Shown in pieces: positions 52,504-61,977 of a DNA stretch of 64,000 nt. Below the pieces are notes generated by a model that saw only the letters and a list, made by a program, of their open reading frames with translations, did not search any database and was not told the DNA's origin. Origin of the DNA: Actinomyces massiliensis 4401292 (lineage in GTDB: Bacteria; Actinomycetota; Actinomycetes; Actinomycetales; Actinomycetaceae); NCBI RefSeq assembly GCF_000269805.1, contig NZ_JH711481.1, positions 1,373,217 through 1,437,216 of the forward strand, written 5' to 3'. The number at the start of each line of letters is the position of its first letter. The first letter of the stretch is position 1. The position numbers and the translations under genes were made by a program.

Positions 52504-53205
52504 ATGGCTGCACCGCAGCGAGACAGGTCCGCGTCGTCCGACGGCTCGGGCCAGCGCGACAACGAGCGCGGAGACAACCGCGGTCGTCGTGACCGCAATG
52601 AGCGCCGCGATCGTCGCGACCGCGGCAACGACGACAAGTACATTGAGCGCGTCGTGACCATTAACCGCGTGTCCAAGGTCGTCAAGGGCGGCCGCCGTTT
52701 CACCTTCACGGCGCTGGTCGTCGTCGGTGACGGAGAGGGCACCGTGGGCGTGGGCTACGGCAAGGCTAAGGAGGTCCCCTCCGCCATCGCCAAGGCGGTC
52801 GAGATCGCGAAGAAGAACTTCTTCCACGTCCCGATGATCCGCCGCACCATCCCGCACCTGGTCCAGGGAGAGGACTCGGCCGGAGTCGTCCTCCTGCGCC
52901 CGGCGTCCCCCGGAACCGGTGTTATCGCCGGCGGTCCGGTGCGCGCCGTGCTGGACTGCGCCGGTGTCCACGACGTTCTGTCCAAGTCCCTCGGCTCCGC
53001 CAACGCGATCAACATCGTCCATGCGACGGTGGACGCGCTGAGCAAGCTCGAGCAGCCGGAGGCCGTCGCGGCGCGTCGCGGACTGCCCCTGGAGGACGTC
53101 GCCCCGCAGTCGATGCTGCGGGCCCGTGCGGAGGGCGAGGCCGACAAGCGCGTCGAGGCCGAGAAGAAGGAGGCCGCCAAGGCCGCTGAAGGAGTGGGTG
53201 CGTGA
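52504..53205 (+). CDS. rpsE: 30S ribosomal protein S5
   Basis: 233 aa, longer than the E. coli protein because of an Arg/Asp-rich N-terminal extension ([15 protein letters not shown]). The core [20 protein letters not shown] and the [20 protein letters not shown] block are intact. It takes part in translational fidelity. Stop overlaps rpmD. Confidence 0.98.
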   Translation: MAAPQRDRSASSDGSGQRDNERGDNRGRRDRNERRDRRDRGNDDKYIERVVTINRVSKVVKGGRRFTFTALVVVGDGEGTVGVGYGKAKEVPSAIAKAVEIAKKNFFHVPMIRRTIPHLVQGEDSAGVVLLRPASPGTGVIAGGPVRAVLDCAGVHDVLSKSLGSANAINIVHATVDALSKLEQPEAVAARRGLPLEDVAPQSMLRARAEGEADKRVEAEKKEAAKAAEGVGA

Positions 53206-53393
53206 TGGCTACCGCCAAGCAGATCAAGGTGACTCAGATCCGCTCGGGCATCGGCGGCACACGCCGTCAGCGCGAGACTCTGAAGTCTCTGGGCCTGCGC
53301 AAGATCCGCCAGTCCGTCGTCCGCGAGGACAGCGCGTCCGTTCGCGGCATGATTGCCAGGGTGGCGCACCTCGTCACCGTTGAGGAGGCCTGA
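53205..53393 (+). CDS. rpmD: 50S ribosomal protein L30
   Basis: 62 aa from ATG 53205 ([17 protein letters not shown]), overlapping the rpsE stop by one base; a GTG one codon earlier is possible. The single L30 domain ends HLVTVEEA. Confidence 0.97.
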   Translation: MATAKQIKVTQIRSGIGGTRRQRETLKSLGLRKIRQSVVREDSASVRGMIARVAHLVTVEEA

Positions 53394-53394
53394 G

Positions 53395-53880
53395 ATGGCT
53401 GACACCAAGAAGACTGGGGGCGCGCCCGAGGAGAAGGTGCAGATCATCAAGCTGCATCATCTCCGCCCCGCCCCGGGCTCCAAGAAGGCCAAGACCCGTG
53501 TGGGTCGCGGTGAGGGCTCCAAGGGCAAGACCTCCGGTCGCGGCACCAAGGGCACCAAGGCCCGTCGGCAGGTCCGCCCCGGTTTCGAGGGCGGTCAGAT
53601 GCCGCTGCACATGCGACTGCCCAAGCTGCGCGGCTTCAAGAACCCGAACCGCGTCGAGTACCAGCCCGTGAACGTCGGCCGCATCGCCGAACTCTTCCCG
53701 GAGGGCGGCACGGTCACTGTGGAGGAGCTCGTCGCCAGGGGAGCGGTTCGTCCGCGCCACCTCGTCAAGATCCTGGGCTCCGGTGATGTGGACGTCAAGC
53801 TCGACGTCGTCGCCGACGCCTGGTCCGGTTCCGCCAAGGAGAAGCTCGAGGCTGCCGGCGGCTCCATCGCCGCTCGCTGA
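53395..53880 (+). CDS. rplO: 50S ribosomal protein L15
   Basis: 161 aa from ATG 53395, one base after rpmD; longer in-frame readings overlap rpm[21 protein letters not shown] and the [18 protein letters not shown] segment are diagnostic. A strong terminator follows, so secY is probably transcribed from its own promoter. Confidence 0.97.
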   Translation: MADTKKTGGAPEEKVQIIKLHHLRPAPGSKKAKTRVGRGEGSKGKTSGRGTKGTKARRQVRPGFEGGQMPLHMRLPKLRGFKNPNRVEYQPVNVGRIAELFPEGGTVTVEELVARGAVRPRHLVKILGSGDVDVKLDVVADAWSGSAKEKLEAAGGSIAAR

Positions 53881-53901
53881 ACGCACGCGAGCACCTGAGC
53901 A

Positions 53902-53948
53902 CGGCGCCCCGACCGGGGAGGGCAACAGGCCCGCCGGTCGGGGCGCCG
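53902..53948 (+). terminator. terminator after rplO
   Basis: 15-bp perfect stem (CGGCGCCCCGACCGG and complement) with a 17-nt loop, 22 bases after the stop. Confidence 0.8.
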
Positions 53949-53960
53949 CGTGTTCACCGT

Positions 53961-54030
53961 CAGCCACCTTCAACAGCTGTCAGCCACCTTCAGCTACTTT
54001 CAGACACTTTCAAACATTTTCAGCCACCGA
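53961..54030. repeat. seven tandem, 10-bp-periodic CAGCCACCTT-like units
   Basis: Units start every 10 bases from 53961. Units 1 and 3 are identical (CAGCCACCTT); the others share the CA...CA/TA..TT pattern (CAGCTACTTT, CAGACACTTT, CAAACATTTT). One helical turn per unit. Confidence 0.8.
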
Positions 54031-54215
54031 TAGCGTCCCCGCTCCGGCGGCGTGACCGATACCCCGTTGCGACCGGGCAACGACCCGGTAACAGCAGCGC
54101 GAGGCAGGGTAGGGTGTTCGGTGGTATTCGATGGCGTTCTTCCGGCGCCGCAGCGCCAGCGCCCGGAATGGGCGGAATGGCATCCTGAAAAACTTCCGTA
54201 ATCAGAGGAGACCGA

Positions 54216-55517
54216 GTGCTCAGCGCGTTCATGCAGGCGTTCAAGACGCCGGATCTCAGGGCGAAGCTCCTCTTCACCCTCGGCATCATGGCCCTGTTCC
54301 GCCTGGGGTCGGTCCTGCCGACGCCGGGCGTCGATCTGGCCAATGTCAAACAGTGCATCGGTGAGAGCCAGCAGCAGGGCGGACCCGGCCTGCTGGGCCT
54401 CATCGACATCTTCTCCGGTGGAGCCCTGCTGCAGCTGAGCGTCTTCGCGCTGGGCATCATGCCCTACATCACCGCGTCGATCATCATCCAGCTCCTGCGC
54501 GTCGTCATCCCCCGATTCGAGGAGCTCTACAAGGAAGGGCAGTCGGGTACCGCCAAGCTCACCGAATACACGCGCTACCTCACCATCGGGCTGGGTCTGC
54601 TGCAGTCGTCCACCATCGTCGCCACGGCCGCCGCCGGCAGACTCTTCGGAACCTGCACCGTACCGATCGTTCCCAACAGCTCCGCCCTCAATCTGGCACT
54701 CATGGTCGTCACCATGACCGCCGGCACGGGCCTGATCATGTGGCTGGGCGAGCTCATCACCGAGCGCGGCATCGGCAACGGCATGTCACTGCTCATCTTC
54801 ACCTCGATCGTCGCGCGCATGCCTCAGAACCTGCTGTCCATCGCGAAGGGCAACGGCGGCGTCTCCAAGTTCCTCATCGTCATCGCCGTCATTCTGGCGT
54901 CCACTGTCGCGGTGGTGTTCATCGAGCAGGCCACGCGCCGCATCCCCGTCCAGTACGCCAAGCGCATGATCGGCAGACGCCAGTACGGCGGATCGACCAC
55001 CTACATACCCGTCAAGATCAACACCGCGGGCGTCATCCCGGTCATCTTCGCCTCCTCGATCCTCTCCATGCCGCAGCTGGTCGCCCAGTTCGGCAAACCC
55101 GACAGCTCATGGGTGCAGTGGATCGGGAAGAACCTCCACCAGACGGCGCCCCCCTATCTCGTCGGCTACGGGCTCCTCATCCTCTTCTTCACCTTCTTCT
55201 ACACGGCGATCACCTTCAACCCCGAGGAGATCGCAGACAATATGAAGAAGTACGGCGGATTCATTCCCGGCATCCGGGCCGGTGAGCCGACGGCCAACTA
55301 CCTCAGGTACGTCATCAACCGGGTGACGGTGGCGGGTTCGCTCTACCTCGTCGTTCTGGCCCTGATGCCGACTATTGCGGTCATCTGGCTCGGTCTGTCC
55401 CAGAACCTGCCCTTCGGCGGCACCACGATCCTCATTATGGTCGGGGTCGGGCTCCAGACGGTCAAGGAGATCAACTCTCAGCTCCAGCAGCGCCATTACG
55501 AAGGGTTCCTCTCATGA
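54216..55517 (+). CDS. secY: preprotein translocase subunit SecY
   Basis: 433 aa, GTG start after AGAGGAG. Ten hydrophobic helices are visible, with the conserved IMPYITASIIIQLL, and RMIGRRQYGGSTTYIPVKIN before helix 7. The C-terminal cytosolic loop for SecA and ribosome binding (FTFFYTAITFNPEEIADNMK) is present. It is the channel for export of the fimbrial and VWA proteins of this window. The stop overlaps the adk ATG (ATGA). Confidence 0.98.
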   Translation: MLSAFMQAFKTPDLRAKLLFTLGIMALFRLGSVLPTPGVDLANVKQCIGESQQQGGPGLLGLIDIFSGGALLQLSVFALGIMPYITASIIIQLLRVVIPRFEELYKEGQSGTAKLTEYTRYLTIGLGLLQSSTIVATAAAGRLFGTCTVPIVPNSSALNLALMVVTMTAGTGLIMWLGELITERGIGNGMSLLIFTSIVARMPQNLLSIAKGNGGVSKFLIVIAVILASTVAVVFIEQATRRIPVQYAKRMIGRRQYGGSTTYIPVKINTAGVIPVIFASSILSMPQLVAQFGKPDSSWVQWIGKNLHQTAPPYLVGYGLLILFFTFFYTAITFNPEEIADNMKKYGGFIPGIRAGEPTANYLRYVINRVTVAGSLYLVVLALMPTIAVIWLGLSQNLPFGGTTILIMVGVGLQTVKEINSQLQQRHYEGFLS

Positions 55518-56095
55518 GCGTACGCATGGTTCTCCTCGGCCCCCCCGGGGCGGGCAAGGGCACCCAGGCGGCTCGGATCTCCGAGCGCCTGTCCATCCCG
55601 GCCATCTCTACCGGCGATATCTTCCGCGCCAATGCGTCGGGGGCCACCGAGCTGGGCAAGCAGGCCAAGCAGTACATGGACAAGGGCGAGTACGTCCCCG
55701 ACTCCGTGACCAACGCGATGGTCAAGGAGCGCCTGGCTGCCGCCGACGCCGCCCAGGGCTTCCTCCTGGACGGCTACCCCCGCACCGAGTCGCAGGTCCA
55801 TGAGCTCGACGCGATGCTGGCCGAAACCGGCCTCGCCCTCGATGTCGTCCTTGAGATCACGGCGGACGCCGAGGCCGTCGTCGCCCGTCTTCTCAAGCGC
55901 GCGACCGAGCAGAACCGCGCTGACGATACCGAGCCGGTGATCCGTCGTCGTCTTGAGGTCTATGCCGAGCAGACCGAGCCGCTGGCCTCGTTGTACGGCA
56001 GCAGGGGCCTGCTCGTGCGGGTCGACGGCATCGGCGATGTTGACGAGGTCACCGAGCGCATCATGACTGCGCTCGCCCCTTACGCGGCTGTCTGA
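55514..56095 (+). CDS. adk: adenylate kinase (short-LID form)
   Basis: 193 aa. P-loop GPPGAGKGTQ, FLLDGYPRT and the RLEVYAEQTEPL segment are present. The LID is short (KRATEQNRADDTEPVIRRR) without the Cys zinc site, as in mycobacterial enzymes of about 180 aa. It interconverts ATP and AMP with ADP. Coupled to secY by a 4-base overlap. Confidence 0.97.
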   Translation: MSVRMVLLGPPGAGKGTQAARISERLSIPAISTGDIFRANASGATELGKQAKQYMDKGEYVPDSVTNAMVKERLAAADAAQGFLLDGYPRTESQVHELDAMLAETGLALDVVLEITADAEAVVARLLKRATEQNRADDTEPVIRRRLEVYAEQTEPLASLYGSRGLLVRVDGIGDVDEVTERIMTALAPYAAV

Positions 56096-56186
56096 CCCGG
56101 CTCCCCGCGACCGCCCGGCCTCGCACAATGACGTGCCGACGCGTCCGGTCGTCGTTCCGCTTCCGCCACCACACGTAGGAGTAAGC

Positions 56187-57068
56187 GTGAGATTGCGCAA
56201 CCGCATTGAGATCAAGACACCTGATCAGGTGCGTCATATGCGGCGCGCGGGCCTTGTGGTGGCTGATATCCATGCTGCTCTGCGGGAGGCGGTGAAACCG
56301 GGGGTGACGACCGGCCAGCTCGACGCCGTGTGCGCCGAGACGATCGAGCGCGCGGGGGCGCACTCCAACTTCCGGGGGTACTACGACTACCCGGCCACCG
56401 TGTGCGTCTCGGTCAATGAGGAGGTTGTGCACGGAATCCCGGGGGAGCGGGTGCTCCACGAGGGCGATCTGGTCACCTTCGACTGCGGCGCCTATGTCCT
56501 GGACGGGTCCGGCGTCCAGTGGCATGGCGATGCCGCCTTCACCACCGTCGTGGGCGGCCGCTATGCCAGTGACGCCGACCGGATCCTGGATGCGACGACT
56601 CGCCAGGCCTTGTGGGCCGCCATCGCGGCACTCGCCCGGGCAATGGCCGGTGATGACTCCGGGCGCGCCGGCCGCCTGAACACTGTCGGAGACACGGTCG
56701 AGGACGTGGTGGCGGAGGCCTGCAGTGAGCATGCGGTCTCCATGGGCATTCTGGAGGACTACGTCGGCCACGGGATCGGAACCGCCATGCACATGGCGCC
56801 CGATGTTCTGAACTACTCGGTCAAGCGCAAGGGGCCCCGCCTGCGGCCAGGGATGGTACTGGCGGTCGAGCCGATGCTCACTCTGGGAGAGCCCGAGGTC
56901 GAGGAGCTCGACGACGGGTGGACGGTGGTGACCGTTGATGGATCGCGCGCAGCCCAGTGGGAGCACACGGTGGCCCTGGTTCCCGGCGGCGTATGGGTTC
57001 TGACCGCCTCCGATGGCGGAGTCGAGGGACTGGACCCCTACGGGATCGAGCCGCGTCCGCTGCGCTGA
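56187..57068 (+). CDS. map: methionine aminopeptidase, type I
   Basis: 293 aa from GTG 56187 with TAGGAG upstream; the frame is open earlier but without signal. Metal ligands are visible: Asp in VTFDCGA, Asp in HGDAAFTT, His in GHGIGTAMHMAP, Glu in AVEPML and Glu in WEHTVAL. It removes the initiator Met from nascent chains. Standard position between adk and infA. Confidence 0.95.
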   Translation: MRLRNRIEIKTPDQVRHMRRAGLVVADIHAALREAVKPGVTTGQLDAVCAETIERAGAHSNFRGYYDYPATVCVSVNEEVVHGIPGERVLHEGDLVTFDCGAYVLDGSGVQWHGDAAFTTVVGGRYASDADRILDATTRQALWAAIAALARAMAGDDSGRAGRLNTVGDTVEDVVAEACSEHAVSMGILEDYVGHGIGTAMHMAPDVLNYSVKRKGPRLRPGMVLAVEPMLTLGEPEVEELDDGWTVVTVDGSRAAQWEHTVALVPGGVWVLTASDGGVEGLDPYGIEPRPLR

Positions 57069-57317
57069 GCCGCCGGCCGAGCGGCCGGTCGGCGGTGTGT
57101 GCGGAAACACCGCAGTCGTGCTCAATCTCGCATGGTGGTTCGCGGGCAGCCTGTCGTATCCTTAGCAGTCGGTGCGCCAGGCGGTCCGGCGCGCTCTTCC
57201 CCAGAGGCCGTGCGGGAAACCCGTGACGGCACTGGCGGGGCGACGGGCCCGAGAGCGCGTCACCCCGACGGCGACGTCGTCGGAGGAACTCGAGCGAGAA
57301 AGCACCGGCGGAGGAAC

Positions 57318-57539
57318 ATGGCTAAGAAGGACGGCGTCATCGAGGTCGAGGGTTCGGTCGTCGAGGCCCTTCCGAATGCGATGTTCCGGGTGGAGCTGAG
57401 CAACGGGCACGTCGTGCTCGCGCACATCTCCGGAAAGATGCGGCAGCACTACATCCGCATCCTCCCCGAGGACCGCGTAGTCGTGGAGCTGAGCCCCTAC
57501 GACTTGTCCCGTGGTCGCATCGTCTATCGGTACAAGTGA
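57318..57539 (+). CDS. infA: translation initiation factor IF-1
   Basis: 73 aa from ATG 57318 (GGAGGAAC upstream). [20 protein letters not shown] and GRIVYRYK cover the OB fold end to end. The 249-base gap upstream has a GC-rich imperfect hairpin (57069-57095) and likely a promoter. Confidence 0.98.
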   Translation: MAKKDGVIEVEGSVVEALPNAMFRVELSNGHVVLAHISGKMRQHYIRILPEDRVVVELSPYDLSRGRIVYRYK

Positions 57540-57574
57540 CAGTTCTCCCCTGACGGGGATGACGGAGGAACATC

Positions 57575-57688
57575 ATGAAGGTCAAGCCGAGCGTTAAGAA
57601 GATCTGTGACAGCTGCAAGGTGATTCGTCGCCACGGCCGCGTCATGGTCATCTGCTCCAACCCGCGGCACAAGCAGCGTCAGGGCTGA
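57575..57688 (+). CDS. rpmJ: 50S ribosomal protein L36
   Basis: 37 aa. [20 protein letters not shown] with the later [11 protein letters not shown] gives the C-x-x-C...C...H zinc ribbon. ACGGAGGAAC precedes the ATG. 35 bases after infA. Confidence 0.97.
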   Translation: MKVKPSVKKICDSCKVIRRHGRVMVICSNPRHKQRQG

Positions 57689-57852
57689 GCCCTCGCGCAT
57701 CCGGCCACCGCGTCTGTGGCCGCACCAGCATCCGCTCCAGCGGTCGCCGGCTCGCGCCGGACCGCAACCCCCGGTTCCTGGAGGCCGGGGCCGTCAAGAA
57801 AGACGGAGGGGCGGGTGACGACCTCCGGGAGCACAACAGGAGAACCACCACC

Positions 57853-58227
57853 GTGGCACGTATTTCCGGTGTCGATCTGCCTCGCGAGAAGCGAGTCGAG
57901 GTCGCTCTCACCTACATCTTCGGGATCGGCCGCACCCGTGCGGGCGAGACCCTTGCGGCAACCGGAGTCAACCCGGACACCCGCGTCAAGGACCTCACTG
58001 AGGACGAGCTGGTCGCGCTGCGCAATCACATCGAGGCGACCTACCGAGTGGAGGGCGACCTCCGTCGTGAGGTTCAGGCCGACATCCGTCGCAAGATCGA
58101 GATCGGCTGCTACCAGGGCCTTCGCCACCGCCGCCATCTGCCGGTCCACGGCCAGCGGACCAAGACCAATGCGCGCACTCGCAAGGGTCCCAAGCGCACT
58201 GTGGCCGGCAAGAAGAAGGCCAAGTAA
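57853..58227 (+). CDS. rpsM: 30S ribosomal protein S13
   Basis: 124 aa, GTG start with AGGAGAAC upstream. [20 protein letters not shown] and the [18 protein letters not shown] end are typical. It contacts the P-site tRNA. Confidence 0.98.
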   Translation: MARISGVDLPREKRVEVALTYIFGIGRTRAGETLAATGVNPDTRVKDLTEDELVALRNHIEATYRVEGDLRREVQADIRRKIEIGCYQGLRHRRHLPVHGQRTKTNARTRKGPKRTVAGKKKAK

Positions 58228-58287
58228 GCAGCAACCCGGGCCCCGCCCAGGGGCCGGGGCGACGACCTCACCGAAGAAGAAGGAAGA

Positions 58288-58689
58288 ATGCCTCCCAAAA
58301 CCCGCTCCGCTGTGCGCAAGCCGCGCCGCAAGGACCGCAAGAATGTCACGCACGGCCACGCCTACATCAAGTCGACGTTCAACAACACGATCGTGTCTCT
58401 GACCGACCCCCACGGCGCCGTCATCGCATGGGCCTCCTCCGGGCAGGTCGGTTTCAAGGGCTCTCGCAAGTCCACCCCCTATGCCGCTCAGCTCGCGGCC
58501 GAGGCCGCCGCCCGCCGGGCCCAGGAGCACGGCATGAAGAAGGTCGACGTCTTCGTCAAGGGGCCGGGATCTGGCCGCGAGACCGCGATCCGCTCTCTTC
58601 AGGCCGCCGGCCTCGAGGTCGGCTCCATCACGGATGTGACCCCCCAGGCTCACAACGGCTGCCGCCCTCCGAAGCGCCGCCGCGTCTGA
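58288..58689 (+). CDS. rpsK: 30S ribosomal protein S11
   Basis: 133 aa. [18 protein letters not shown] and the C-terminal [16 protein letters not shown] are diagnostic. It lies on the platform near the mRNA exit. Confidence 0.98.
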   Translation: MPPKTRSAVRKPRRKDRKNVTHGHAYIKSTFNNTIVSLTDPHGAVIAWASSGQVGFKGSRKSTPYAAQLAAEAAARRAQEHGMKKVDVFVKGPGSGRETAIRSLQAAGLEVGSITDVTPQAHNGCRPPKRRRV

Positions 58690-58858
58690 GACATCCTGGG
58701 AGTCGGCGTCCTCGCCCCGCTGGAGGGCCGGGGGCGCCGACCGCTGAACAGGTCCATCCCGCCGGGGTGGGCCGGCGGTCGTCCGGGAACCGTCCCGGCG
58801 GCGGCCGCACCATGAGGAACGGCGTCATATAGCGGGCGCCGCGACGAAAGGAAACCCA

Positions 58859-59860
58859 GTGCTCATTGCACAGCGACCCGCGCTCTCCGAGGAGGTCGTC
58901 GAGGAGAACCGCCGCTCGCGGTTCGTCATCGAGCCTCTTGAGCCCGGTTTCGGATACACACTCGGAAACTCTCTGCGCCGCACCCTGCTGTCGTCCATCC
59001 CGGGCGCGGCCGTCACCTCCGTGCGCATCGACGGGGTTCCGCACGAGTTCCGCACCATCGCCGGAGTCAAGGAGGATGTCACTCAGATCATCCTCAACAT
59101 CAAGGAGATCGTGCTCTCGAGCGAGAACGACGAGCCGGTCGTCATGTACCTGCGCAAGTCCGGTCCGGGCGCCGTCACCGCCGGCGACATCACTCCTCCG
59201 GCCGGCGTCGAGATCCACAACCCGGAGCTGGTGATCGCCACCCTCAACGAGAAGGGCAAGCTCGAGATCGAGCTCACGGTCGAGCGCGGTCGCGGTTACG
59301 TGTCGGCCAACCAGAACAAGGATCCGAACGCGGAGATCTCGCGGATTCCCGTGGATTCCATCTACTCGCCGGTCAAGAAGGTCTCCTACTCCGTCGAGGC
59401 CACCCGAGTCGAGCAGCGCACCGACTTCGACCGTCTCATCGTCGATGTGGAGACGAAGGCCTCCATGACGCCCCGCGATGCGCTGGCCTCCGCCGGCAAG
59501 ACGCTGGTCGAGCTCTTCGGGCTGGCGCGTGAGCTCAACGTCGAGGCTGAGGGCATCGAGGTCGGCCCCTCTCCCATGGATCAGGCTCTGCAGCAGGATC
59601 TGGCGCTCATGATCGATGAGCTGGACCTGCAGGCGCGATCCTCCAATGCTCTCAAGCGCGAGGGCATTCACACGGTCGGCGAGCTCGTCGCGCGCAGCGA
59701 GGCGGACCTGCTCGACATCCGCAACTTCGGTGCCAAGTCGATCTCCGAGATCAAGGAGAAGCTGGCCGAGCTGGGCCTGTCCCTCAAGGGCTCCCCGGTC
59801 GACTACGTCTCCGAGGACGACTACACCAGTCCCACGTTCAGCGACGAGCAGCACTCCTGA
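58859..59860 (+). CDS. rpoA: DNA-directed RNA polymerase subunit alpha
   Basis: 333 aa, GTG start after AAAGGAAA. The N-terminal domain with [20 protein letters not shown] dimerises. The C-terminal domain ([20 protein letters not shown] and [19 protein letters not shown]) binds promoter UP elements and activators. No rpsD lies before it here, in contrast to many bacteria. Confidence 0.98.
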   Translation: MLIAQRPALSEEVVEENRRSRFVIEPLEPGFGYTLGNSLRRTLLSSIPGAAVTSVRIDGVPHEFRTIAGVKEDVTQIILNIKEIVLSSENDEPVVMYLRKSGPGAVTAGDITPPAGVEIHNPELVIATLNEKGKLEIELTVERGRGYVSANQNKDPNAEISRIPVDSIYSPVKKVSYSVEATRVEQRTDFDRLIVDVETKASMTPRDALASAGKTLVELFGLARELNVEAEGIEVGPSPMDQALQQDLALMIDELDLQARSSNALKREGIHTVGELVARSEADLLDIRNFGAKSISEIKEKLAELGLSLKGSPVDYVSEDDYTSPTFSDEQHS

Positions 59861-59890
59861 GCCCGTCCGTCATTTCACTAGGAGACAATC

Positions 59891-60370
59891 ATGCCTCGCC
59901 CCACCAAGGGTCCCCGTCTGGGCGGCAGTGCCCAGCATGAGCGCCACATGCTGGCCAATCTTGCTACGCAGCTCATCGTCCACGAGTCGATCACGACGAC
60001 GGAGGCCCGCGCCCGCCGCCTGCGCCCCTATGTCGAGAAGCTCATCACGAAGGGCAAGCGCGGTGACCTTCATGCCCGCCGCACGGTCTTGAAGAAGGTG
60101 ACGGATAAGTTCGCCGTCTACCGGCTCTTCGAGGTGCTCGCCCCCCAGTTCGAAGGGCGCAACGGCGGCTACACCCGCATTACCAAGACCATGCCGCGCA
60201 AGGGCGACAACGCTCCCATGGCCGTGATCTCGCTCGTGCTCGAGCCCGTGGCCAAGAAGGAGGTCGTGGCCGACGCCGTCGAGACCGCGAAAAGGGCGGC
60301 TGCCAAGGCCGTGAAGGAGCCCGCTGGCACGGCTGCAGACGAGGTCGCCGCGAAAGACGACGACGCCTGA
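59891..60370 (+). CDS. rplQ: 50S ribosomal protein L17
   Basis: 159 aa. [20 protein letters not shown] and the [20 protein letters not shown] block are diagnostic. An Ala/Lys-rich tail of ~40 residues extends beyond the core, as in other actinobacteria. Ends the superoperon. Confidence 0.98.
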   Translation: MPRPTKGPRLGGSAQHERHMLANLATQLIVHESITTTEARARRLRPYVEKLITKGKRGDLHARRTVLKKVTDKFAVYRLFEVLAPQFEGRNGGYTRITKTMPRKGDNAPMAVISLVLEPVAKKEVVADAVETAKRAAAKAVKEPAGTAADEVAAKDDDA

Positions 60371-60384
60371 GCTCTTGTTCATGG

Positions 60385-60422
60385 TGTGGGGCCCGGCCGC
60401 TGAATAGCGGCCGGGCCCCACA
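60385..60422 (+). terminator. terminator of the ribosomal superoperon
   Basis: 17-bp perfect stem (TGTGGGGCCCGGCCGCT and complement) with GAAT loop, 14 bases after rplQ. Confidence 0.92.
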
Positions 60423-60451
60423 GATGTCTTTCGGGTCTCAAAATCACATGT

Positions 60452-60463
60452 TTGTCGTGACAA
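60452..60463 (+). promoter_or_regulatory. possible operator upstream of the LAHTG adhesin
   Basis: Perfect 12-base palindrome TTGTCGTGACAA, 110 bases before the adhesin ATG. TTTGAA (60472) and TATTCG (60494) with a 16-base spacer just downstream form a weak promoter candidate. Confidence 0.35.
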
Positions 60464-60571
60464 GGCTCACGTTTGAATTTGCTGAAGCGGCTCTATTCGG
60501 TTTCTCTTTGGTCACGATCGCGATACGCTGAACCGGTAACTCAAGTTGCGATCAACCCCGATGGAGTTCCC

Positions 60572-61852
60572 ATGCCTCTAGCAAGAACAATTGCCAGCAG
60601 GTCGGCCACCCGTTCCCTGGCACGGCGTCTGGTCGGCGTGTTCGCCGCCACCGGTCTCGCCACGACCCTGGGCTGGGCCGCTGTGGCCGCGCCCGTGGCT
60701 CAGGCCGATGACCCGGCACCTGTTGACGTCACCAACGTCGTCACGAAGTCCAAGCAGGCCGAGGCCTGGCAGGAGATCGAGGTCAATGCGGATTGGAGCG
60801 CCAATTCACCTCGGGCCGGGCAGACCCTGACGGTCGACCTCGGCGAGGGCCTGCACTGGGCGAGCGGCGTTGACTTCAAGCTCGTCAAGAAGGACGACGA
60901 GAGCGTCACCCTCGGCGACTGCAGTGCCGCCATCAACTCCCAGCACCTGACCTGCACCCTCAACTCCTCCGTCGAGCAGTGGGACCACGTCGACGGCACC
61001 CTGTGGGCCCGCGGCCAGCTCACCACTGACCTCATTGGCAAGACGGAATCGTCTGTTGTCGTCAATGGCAAGACCTTCCGGGTCGTTCCGGGAGACAGCG
61101 ACGGCGACGGCGTCTGCGACACCGACCACTGCGACGGCGTCATCCCCGAGCAGCCCCGGAAGGAGCTCATCAAGACCGGTTGGCTGAGCAATGTGAAGGA
61201 CGGCGCGTACACCTGGACCTGGGGCGTCAACGTCTACGGCTCGACCTCCTACACGGTCGTCGACTCCGACGCCGCCTACGACACCGTCGAGTGCACGGAC
61301 ACCGACTGGTCCAACAAGTGGAAGCCCCAGGACGCCAAGTACGACAAGGACTCCCACACGGTGACCTGGACGGTCAGCAGCCCCGAGACCGTATGCCGCG
61401 TCTTCTACATGTCGACCTCGACCGCTGACTCGAAGGACAACACGGCCACGGTGAACGGCCAGAGCCTGTCTGCCACCGCCAACGCGGTCGCAGTTGGTCG
61501 AGGCGATGGCAATGGCACCACCAACCCCGCGCCTGCCCCGACCCCGAGCACCACTCCTGCCCCGACCCCGAGCGACGACTCCACGCCGGTGCCGACCCCG
61601 AGTGAGACCTTCGCCGCCGGCGCTCCCGTTGAGCCCGCCCCGCCGGTCAACGCGCCCGCCCCGGGTGAGGGTGAGCCCGCTCCTGAGAAGCCTGCGGCCC
61701 CCACTGCGGCTGCCTCGAAGGCTCCTGAGGAGGCCAAGAAGCCCGCGCTGGCTCACACCGGTGCCGCCGCCGGCACGGCCGGCCTGGTCGCCGTCGCCGC
61801 GCTCGCCGCTGGTGGTCTCGGCCTGACACTGTCGCGCCGCCGCAGCGCCTGA
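60572..61852 (+). CDS. cell-wall-anchored adhesin with LAHTG sorting signal
   Basis: 426 aa from ATG 60572, which starts a signal peptide (basic start, LVGVFAATGLATTLGWAAVA, cleavage near AQA). The mature N-terminus (IEVNADWSANSPRAGQTLTV) matches the Ig-like module of collagen-binding adhesins I know as Big_8. A calcium-loop-like DSDGDGVCDTDHCDG and several Cys follow. A Pro/Thr/Ala-rich wall-spanning stalk (about 315-390, with PAPTPSTTPAPTPS) leads to LAHTG (393-397), a hydrophobic stretch and SRRRSA. LAxTG is the substrate of class E-type sortases, so a housekeeping sortase elsewhere rather than SrtC should anchor it. Monocistronic between two terminators. Ligand unknown. Confidence 0.9.
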   Translation: MPLARTIASRSATRSLARRLVGVFAATGLATTLGWAAVAAPVAQADDPAPVDVTNVVTKSKQAEAWQEIEVNADWSANSPRAGQTLTVDLGEGLHWASGVDFKLVKKDDESVTLGDCSAAINSQHLTCTLNSSVEQWDHVDGTLWARGQLTTDLIGKTESSVVVNGKTFRVVPGDSDGDGVCDTDHCDGVIPEQPRKELIKTGWLSNVKDGAYTWTWGVNVYGSTSYTVVDSDAAYDTVECTDTDWSNKWKPQDAKYDKDSHTVTWTVSSPETVCRVFYMSTSTADSKDNTATVNGQSLSATANAVAVGRGDGNGTTNPAPAPTPSTTPAPTPSDDSTPVPTPSETFAAGAPVEPAPPVNAPAPGEGEPAPEKPAAPTAAASKAPEEAKKPALAHTGAAAGTAGLVAVAALAAGGLGLTLSRRRSA

Positions 61853-61901
61853 GCTGACTGAGGCGCTCGCAGCGCACTCGGTGCACTCAGCGCATTCGAA
61901 T

Positions 61902-61937
61902 ATCGGTCCCCCGACCCGCATGGGTCGGGGGACCGAT
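61902..61937. terminator. bidirectional terminator between convergent genes
   Basis: 16-bp perfect stem (ATCGGTCCCCCGACCC and complement) with GCAT loop. It lies between the + strand adhesin and the - strand kinase, so it can serve both. Confidence 0.9.
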
Positions 61938-61977
61938 CCGTTCATGTCATGGCTCTTTCATGGCTCTGCCATTCCAG

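Larger units (their letters stand above)
53881..54215. other. gap between rplO and secY with terminator and decamer repeats
   Basis: No gene. After the terminator comes a run of seven 10-base units (53961-54030), then an inverted repeat ACCGGG-N6-CCCGGT (54072-54089) and TAGGGT at 54110, possibly the -10 region for secY. Confidence 0.5.
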
